DNA of 64,000 nt from Cherax quadricarinatus (taxonomy: Eukaryota; Arthropoda; Malacostraca; Decapoda; Parastacidae): positions 29,029,733 to 29,093,732 of the forward strand of contig NC_091340.1 of assembly GCF_038502225.1 (NCBI RefSeq). The letters are read 5' to 3'. The position numbers and the translations under genes are program-made. Positions 59,011 to 64,000 of the stretch are shown in pieces. The notes beneath the pieces are model-generated. The model was given only the letters and a program-made list of their open reading frames with translations. It had not been told where the DNA came from and made no database searches. Position 1 is the stretch's first letter. The number at the start of each line of letters is the position of its first letter.

Positions 59011-59062
59011 CTTTATTAAGGAAACGTTTCGCCACACAGTGGCTTCATCAGTCCATACAAAG
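59011..59062 (-). ncRNA. Hammerhead-like ribozyme, type B, intact core
   Basis: On the minus strand: CTTT-gtat-GGA, CUGAUGA plus extra A, GCCAC-TGT-GTGGC, GAAA, ACGU, U17, TCC-ttaat-AAAG. Nearly identical to 56340-56391 with one change in the stem I internal loop, where pairing is not required. Confidence 0.72.
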
Positions 59063-59220
59063 AAGAGTTGTGAAGATCAGAAGTAGTTTGAGGTGATCAG
59101 TCCCTAAGTCTAGAGTCAATGTAATCAATCTATTAACCTTGAAAAGATTAATGGAATGATTAATCGACTCCAGACGGAGGGACTGATTACCTCAAACTCC
59201 TTCTGATCTTCACAACTCTA

Positions 59221-59273
59221 CTTTGTACTGGACTGATGAAACCACTGTATGGCGAAACATTTCCTCACTAAAG
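59221..59273 (+). ncRNA. Hammerhead-like motif, type B, damaged
   Basis: Core CUGAUGA and GGA/TCC stem I survive, but stem II has G-to-A and G-to-A changes (ACCAC, ATGGC) and stem III reads ACAU. It is the partner arm of 59011-59062. Confidence 0.5.
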
Positions 59274-59329
59274 ATACGCAATTGTAGTACGTGTGTCTAA
59301 TTTATCAACAGTCCTGGTTTCAATTCAAC

Positions 59330-59464
59330 CTGCTGGTTTTAATTCTAGCTCCTGGTTTTAATTATGGCTCTTGGTTTCAGTTCTAGCTGCTAGTTTTAAT
59401 TATGGCTCTTGGTTTTAATTATGGCTTTTGGTTTTAATTATGGCTTTTGGTTTTAATTCTAGAT
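59330..59464. repeat. 20-bp minisatellite
   Basis: About seven imperfect copies of TTGGTTTTAATTATGGCTTT; the 3' copies are most alike. Confidence 0.85.
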
Positions 59465-59483
59465 TGTACATAATATTGTGTTG

Positions 59484-59675
59484 CCTCGGGATACGAACTT
59501 AATTCGTTCCAGAAGGCTGTTTAAGTGCCTATACCGAACGAATTTATTCCCATAAGGAATAATGTAAATTAGATTAATCTGCTTCAGGGGTCCCCCAAAA
59601 ACTACACTTACAAAAGCACTTACATAAATACACTTACATAATTGTTCGTGTTTTGAGCTGTTCGTATACCGAGGT
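59484..59675. mobile_element. MITE-like element with 16-bp TIRs
   Basis: GCCTCGGGATACGAAC at the left and the inverse of ACCTCGGTATACGAAC at the right. Interior includes TTATTCCCATAAGGAATAAT, itself palindromic. No coding sequence. Confidence 0.7.
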
Positions 59676-59784
59676 AGAACTGTATTGTGGTGTGTGTAGC
59701 CGGTTGAGTATCATCATAACACCTTCATCCATACAAGAGTTCTAATTATCCAGTGAACCAACATCAACAAGGTAATGGTTAATC

Positions 59785-59985
59785 TTGAGTCATGATGAAC
59801 GTTCACTCGTCGGTGTTCTCATAAAGAACGTTCATCCTTCAGTATTCTGACAAAGAACGTTCATCCCTCAGTGTTCTCATAAAGAGCGTTCATCCCACAG
59901 TGTTCTCATAAAGAGCGTTCATCCCTCAGTGTTCTCATAAAGAGCGTTCATCCCTCAGTGTTCTCAAAGAACGTTCATCCACAGG
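59785..59985. repeat. 29-bp satellite, left part
   Basis: Six to seven diverged copies (CAGTGTTCTCATAAAGAGCG...) of the unit that fills 61622-64000. The LINE-D fragment starts exactly at its edge. Confidence 0.85.
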
Positions 59986-60933
59986 GAAGTGTCTTAGGCC
60001 CTCTTCTCTTTCTCATTTACATAAACGACCTACCAAATGCATCACAACTACTCAAACCCACAATGTTTGCAGATGACACTACGTACGTCTTCTCTCACCC
60101 AAGTCCAGTCATACTAGCCAATACTGTAAATACCGAATTACAGAAAATAACTACCTGGATGATGATTAACAAACTTACTCTCAATGTTGACAAAACCTGC
60201 TGCATTCAGTTTGGGAACAGAACTACAGAAGTTCCTCTTAACATAATGATAAACGGATCGCCTGTCACAAAGCTCACAGAGTGAAAATTCTTAGGAAGCC
60301 ACCTTGATAATAGACTCAAATTTCAAACACATGTACAACAAATTTCCAAGAAAATCTCCAAGACCGTAGGCATACTATCGAAGATACGGTACTATGTTCC
60401 ACAGTCAGCTCTCCTGGCTCTATATCACTCACTCATTATTCCTTATCTCACCTATGGAATTTGTGCATGGGGCTCAACAACAATAAGTCATCTCAGATCA
60501 TTAATTACCCAGCAAAAGGCTGCAGTAAGAATGATAACAAATTCCCCCTCCAGGCAGCACACTCCACCAATATTCAAAACTCTAAACTTACTATACAAAA
60601 CATCCATACTTATTATTGTACCTACTACATACATAGAGCACTAAACTCAGATATAAACCCTCCCCTCAAACTTCTCCTTACTAACCTCAACAGAACACAT
60701 GACCATAACACAAGGCACAGATCACTCTTTGATGTTCCTCGTGTCCATCTCACACTATGTAAAAAATCGATGCACATAAAAGGCCTAAAAATCTGAAATT
60801 CATTACCTGTGAATATAAAAGAAACACTGTCTGTTTATCAATTCAAAATTCTTCTTAAAAACCACTTATTCATCCACAACTAAATAGATACTGAATAACT
60901 GTATCTCATAAATGTATAGCCTGTGACCCTATC

Positions 60934-61100
60934 CCCTCAAGGAAGGTTCCTTGATGTTGGTGAGGGGCTCTTGATTTAGGGAATTGGATCTGTGCTCCAG
61001 TTCCCCGAATTAAGCCTGAATGCCTTCCACCTCCCCCCTCCCCCAGGCGCTGTATAATCCTCCGGGTTTAGCGCTTCCCCCTTGATTATAATAAAAATAA
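60934..61100 (+). mobile_element. 167-bp SINE-like insertion with 12-bp TSD
   Basis: Flanked by TGTGACCCTATC at 60922-60933 and 61101-61112. Ends GGTTTAGCGCTTCCCCCTTG then ATTATAATAAAAATAA, the same tail as the 58-bp insertion at 44009-44066. Begins CCCTCAAGGAAGGTTCCTTG. No obvious A/B box. Confidence 0.82.
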
Positions 61101-61398
61101 TGTGACCCTATCAAACTATGTTTTAATTACATTACCTAATATAATACTCCATTCTCTTGAATGTACAGTAACTCATCTAATGACCAAGTGAACTGTTTCT
61201 GCTCAACAAATCATTGATTTTACTCGATTTGATCTGATTATATTATACATTTTTATGCTACAAATTTGTACAACTCTAATGATTCTTATTTGAAATACTC
61301 ATTTGTACTTCATGTTGTAATTTGTTTACTGTAATTTTTACCACTGAATATATCATTGCTTAGTTAATCTTAAGTTAATTTTAAGCTGCCCATAATGT

Positions 61399-61530
61399 TT
61401 GCAACAAGACTAGTCCCAGAGCTAAGAGGTATGTCCTACGAGGAGAGGTTAAGGGAAATCAATCTGACGACACTGGAGGACAGGAGAGATAGGGGGGACA
61501 TGATAACGACATACAAAATACTGAGAGGAC
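61399..61530 (+). pseudogene. LINE-C fragment
   Basis: LVPELRGMSYEERLREINLT...DMITTYKILRG, the block found at 48820-48910. Confidence 0.75.
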
Positions 61531-61621
61531 ATACAAGAGGATTTTGGGATGTACACCCAATCACTATATTTCTTTGTACAACTATGTATCATGTACAAAT
61601 GAAAAATAAATAAACCAATAA

Positions 61622-64000
61622 ATCCCTCAGTGTTCTCACAAAGAACGTTCATCCCTCAGTGTTCTCACAAAGAACGTTCATCCCTCAGTGTTCTCACAAA
61701 GAACGTTCATCCCTCAGTGTTCTCACAAAGAACGTTCATCCCTCAGTGTTCTCACAAAGAACGTTCATCCCTCAGTGTTCTCACAAAGAACGTTCATCCC
61801 TCAGTGTTCTCACAAAGAACGTTCATCCCTCAGTGTTCTCACAAAGAACGTTCATCCCTCAGTGTTCTCACAAAGAACGTTCATCCCTCAGTGTTCTCAC
61901 AAAGAACGTTCATCCATCAGTGTTCTCAAAGAAAGTTCATTCCTCAATGTTCTCATGAAGAACGTTCATCCCTCAATGTTCTCACAAAGAACGTTCATCC
62001 CTCAATTTTCTCACAAAGAACGTTCATCCCTCAATGTTCTCATGAAGAACGTTCATCCCTCAATGTTCTCATGAAGAACGTTCATCCCTCAATGTTCTCA
62101 TGAAGAACGTTCATCCCTCAATGTTCTCATGAAGAACGTTCATCCCTCAATGTTCTCACAAAGAACGTCAATCCCTCAATGTTCTCACAAAGAACGTTCA
62201 TCCCTCAATGCTCTCACAAAGAACGTTCATCCCTCAATGTTCTCATGAAGAACGTTCATCCCTCAATGTTCTCACAAAGAACGTTCATCCCTCAATGTTC
62301 TCACAAAGAACGTTCATCCCTCAATGTTCTCATGAAGAACGTTCATCCCTCAATGTTCTCACAAAGAACGTTCATCCCTCAATGTTCTCACAAAGAACGT
62401 TCATCCCTCAATGTTCTCATGAAGAACGTTCATCCCTCAGTGTTCTCATGAAGAACGTTCATCCCTCAATGTTCTCACAAAGAACGTTCATCCCTCAATG
62501 TTCTCATGAAGAACGTTCATCCCTCAATGTTCACACAAAGAACGTTCATCCCTCAATGTTCTCATGAAGAACGTTCATCCCTCAATGTTCTCACAAAGTA
62601 CGTTCATCCCTCAATGTTCTCATGAAGAACGTTCATCCCTCAATGTTCTCATGAAGAACGTTCATCCCTCAATGTTCTCATGAAGAACGTTCATCCCTCA
62701 ATGTTCTCACAAAGAACGTCAATCCCTCAATGTTCTCACAAAGAACGTTCATCCCTCAATGCTCTCACAAAGAACGTTCATCCCTCAATGTTCTCATGAA
62801 GAACGTTCATCCCTCAATGTTCTCACAAAGAACGTTCATCCCTCAATGTTCTCACAAAGAACGTTCATCCCTCAATGTTCTCATGAAGAACGTTCATCAC
62901 TCAATGTTCTCACAAAGAACGTTCATTCCCTCAATGTTCTCACAAAGAACGTTCATCCCTCAATGTTCTCATGAAGAACGTTCATCCCTCAGTGTTCTCA
63001 TGAAGAACGTTCATCCCTCAATGTTCTCACAAAGAACGTTCATCCCTCAATGTTCTCATGAAGAACGTTCATCCCTCAATGTTCTCACAAAGAACGTTCA
63101 TCCCTCAATGTTCTCATGAAGAACGTTCATCCCTCAATGTTCTCACAAAGAACGTTCATCCCTCAATGTTCTCATGAAGAACGTTCATCCCTCAATGTTC
63201 TCACAAAGAACGTTCATCTCTCAATGTTCTCATGAAGAACGTTCATCCCTCAATGCTCTCACAAAGAACGTTCATCCCTCAATGTTCTCACAAAGAACGT
63301 TCATCACTCAATGTTCTCACAAAGAACGTTCATCACTCAATGCTGTCACAAAGAACGTTCATCCCTCAATGTTCTCATGAAGAACGTTCATCACTCAATG
63401 TTCTCACAAAGAACGTTCATCCCTCAATGTTCTCATGAAGAACGTTCATCACTCAATGTTCTCACAAAGAACGTTCATCACTCAATGTTCTCACAAAGAA
63501 CGTTCATCCCTCAATGTTCTCACAAAGAACGTTCATCCCTCAATGTTCTCACAAAGAACGTTCATCACTCAATGTTCTCACAAAGAACGTTCATCACTCA
63601 ATGTTCTCACAAAGAACGTTCATCACTCAATGTTCTCACAAAGAACGTTCATCCCTCAATGTTCTCATGAAGAACGTTCATCCCTCAATGTTCTCATGAA
63701 GAACGTTCATCCCTCAATGTTCTCATGAAGAACGTTCATCACTCAATGTTCTCACAAAGAACGTTCATCACTCAATGTTCTCACAAAGAACGTTCATCCC
63801 TCAATGTTCTCACAAAGAACGTTCATCCCTCAATGTTCTCACAAAGAACGTTCATCACTCAATGTTCTCACAAAGGACGTTCATCCCTCAATGTTCTCAC
63901 AAAGAACGTTCATCCCTCAATGTTCTCACAAAGGACGTTCATCCCTCAATGTTCTCACAAAGAACGTTCATCCCTCAATGTTCTCACAAAGAACGTTCAT
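61622..64000. repeat. 29-bp satellite, about 82 copies, open at window end
   Basis: Unit CCCTCAATGTTCTCACAAAG plus AACGTTCAT. Copies before about 61920 carry CAGTG; later ones CAATG. From 61950 on, units alternate irregularly between TCACAAAG and TCATGAAG. A block of 19 units is duplicated at 551-bp distance. All three plus frames are open because 29 x 3 = 87; they encode nothing credible. Confidence 0.97.

Larger units (their letters stand above)
58965..59310. mobile_element. Foldback hammerhead element
   Basis: Inverted arms ending GATAAATTAGACACATGTGC on the left and GTGTGTCTAATTTATCAACA on the right. The inner GAGGTGATCAGTCCCTAAGTC and GGGACTGATTACCTC blocks also pair. The left terminus is partly duplicated (58940-58975). 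Confidence 0.78.
59986..61621 (+). pseudogene. LINE-D RT fragment inside the 29-bp satellite
   Basis: Begins at motif B (PQGSVLGPLLFLIYINDL), followed by MFADDTTYV (catalytic D-D), TTWMMINKLTLNVDKT, then an in-frame TGA at 60282 where a tryptophan would be expected. The frame continues: KFLGSHLDNRLKFQTHV, PQSALLALYHSLIIPYLTYG, then, after a shift, RALNSDINPPLKLL and HNTRHRSLF. The 3' UTR carries a SINE-like insertion (60934-61100) and a LINE-C fragment (61399-61530), and ends AAATGAAAAATAAATAAACC. Strongly 5'-truncated. Confidence 0.83.

Noticed and set aside
61630..63728. Repeat proteins with MFSQRTFIPQCSHKERSS units
   Set aside because: 29-bp satellite read in three frames; no start context, no unique ends, continues off the window.

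Overview
This is a gene-poor, repeat-saturated eukaryotic window. I found no host protein-coding gene. Everything that can be recognised is mobile DNA, its debris, or tandem repeats. The density of micro- and minisatellites, the LINE families, the tRNA-derived SINEs and the recurring inverted-repeat elements fit a large arthropod genome, most likely a decapod crustacean. That is inference from repeat style, not from a diagnostic host gene.

Layout. 1-2310: a minisatellite and a 110-bp hairpin element, then featureless DNA. 2315-4000: (GA)n tracts and a LINE-A reverse transcriptase (RT) fragment. 5934-7445: short repeats and a terminal-inverted-repeat (TIR) DNA element. 7841-11940: a long (TA)n array, an RTE-like LINE with an open RT frame, and three MITE units in series separated by (TA)n. 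14385-15560: a decayed RTE copy. 16519-21030: a complete but non-autonomous LTR element with 295-bp LTRs. 22525-23190: a foldback element with one ribozyme-like motif per arm. 23428-27394: very long minisatellites. 31490-33788: an RTE copy inside a LINE-A copy. 35401-43372: five different minisatellites. 43373-47277: a second Gypsy-type copy inside one of these minisatellites, keeping integrase C-terminal coding. 47526-54060: LINE-C/E and SINE debris. 55597-59310: a cluster of foldback elements. 59785-64000: a 29-bp satellite interrupted by a LINE and continuing past the window end.

Main discovery. A family of short, mostly inverted-repeat elements carries sequences that fold as minimal type I hammerhead ribozymes. 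They have a CUGANGA core, stem II, GAAA, a self-complementary ACGU stem III, an H at the cleavage position, and a short stem I that covaries between subfamilies. At least ten recognisable copies lie here. All carry one extra A after A9. Two subfamilies replace the C3-G8 core pair with U3-A8. In most copies the 3' strand of stem I runs into an AATAAA. One copy is a 178-bp near-perfect palindrome flanked by a 10-bp target-site duplication, so these motifs have been mobile.

Nothing here forms a host pathway. The functional logic is parasitic: LINE RTs, a SINE that shares its 3' tail with LINE-A, non-autonomous LTR elements, and ribozyme-bearing elements with no protein of their own.
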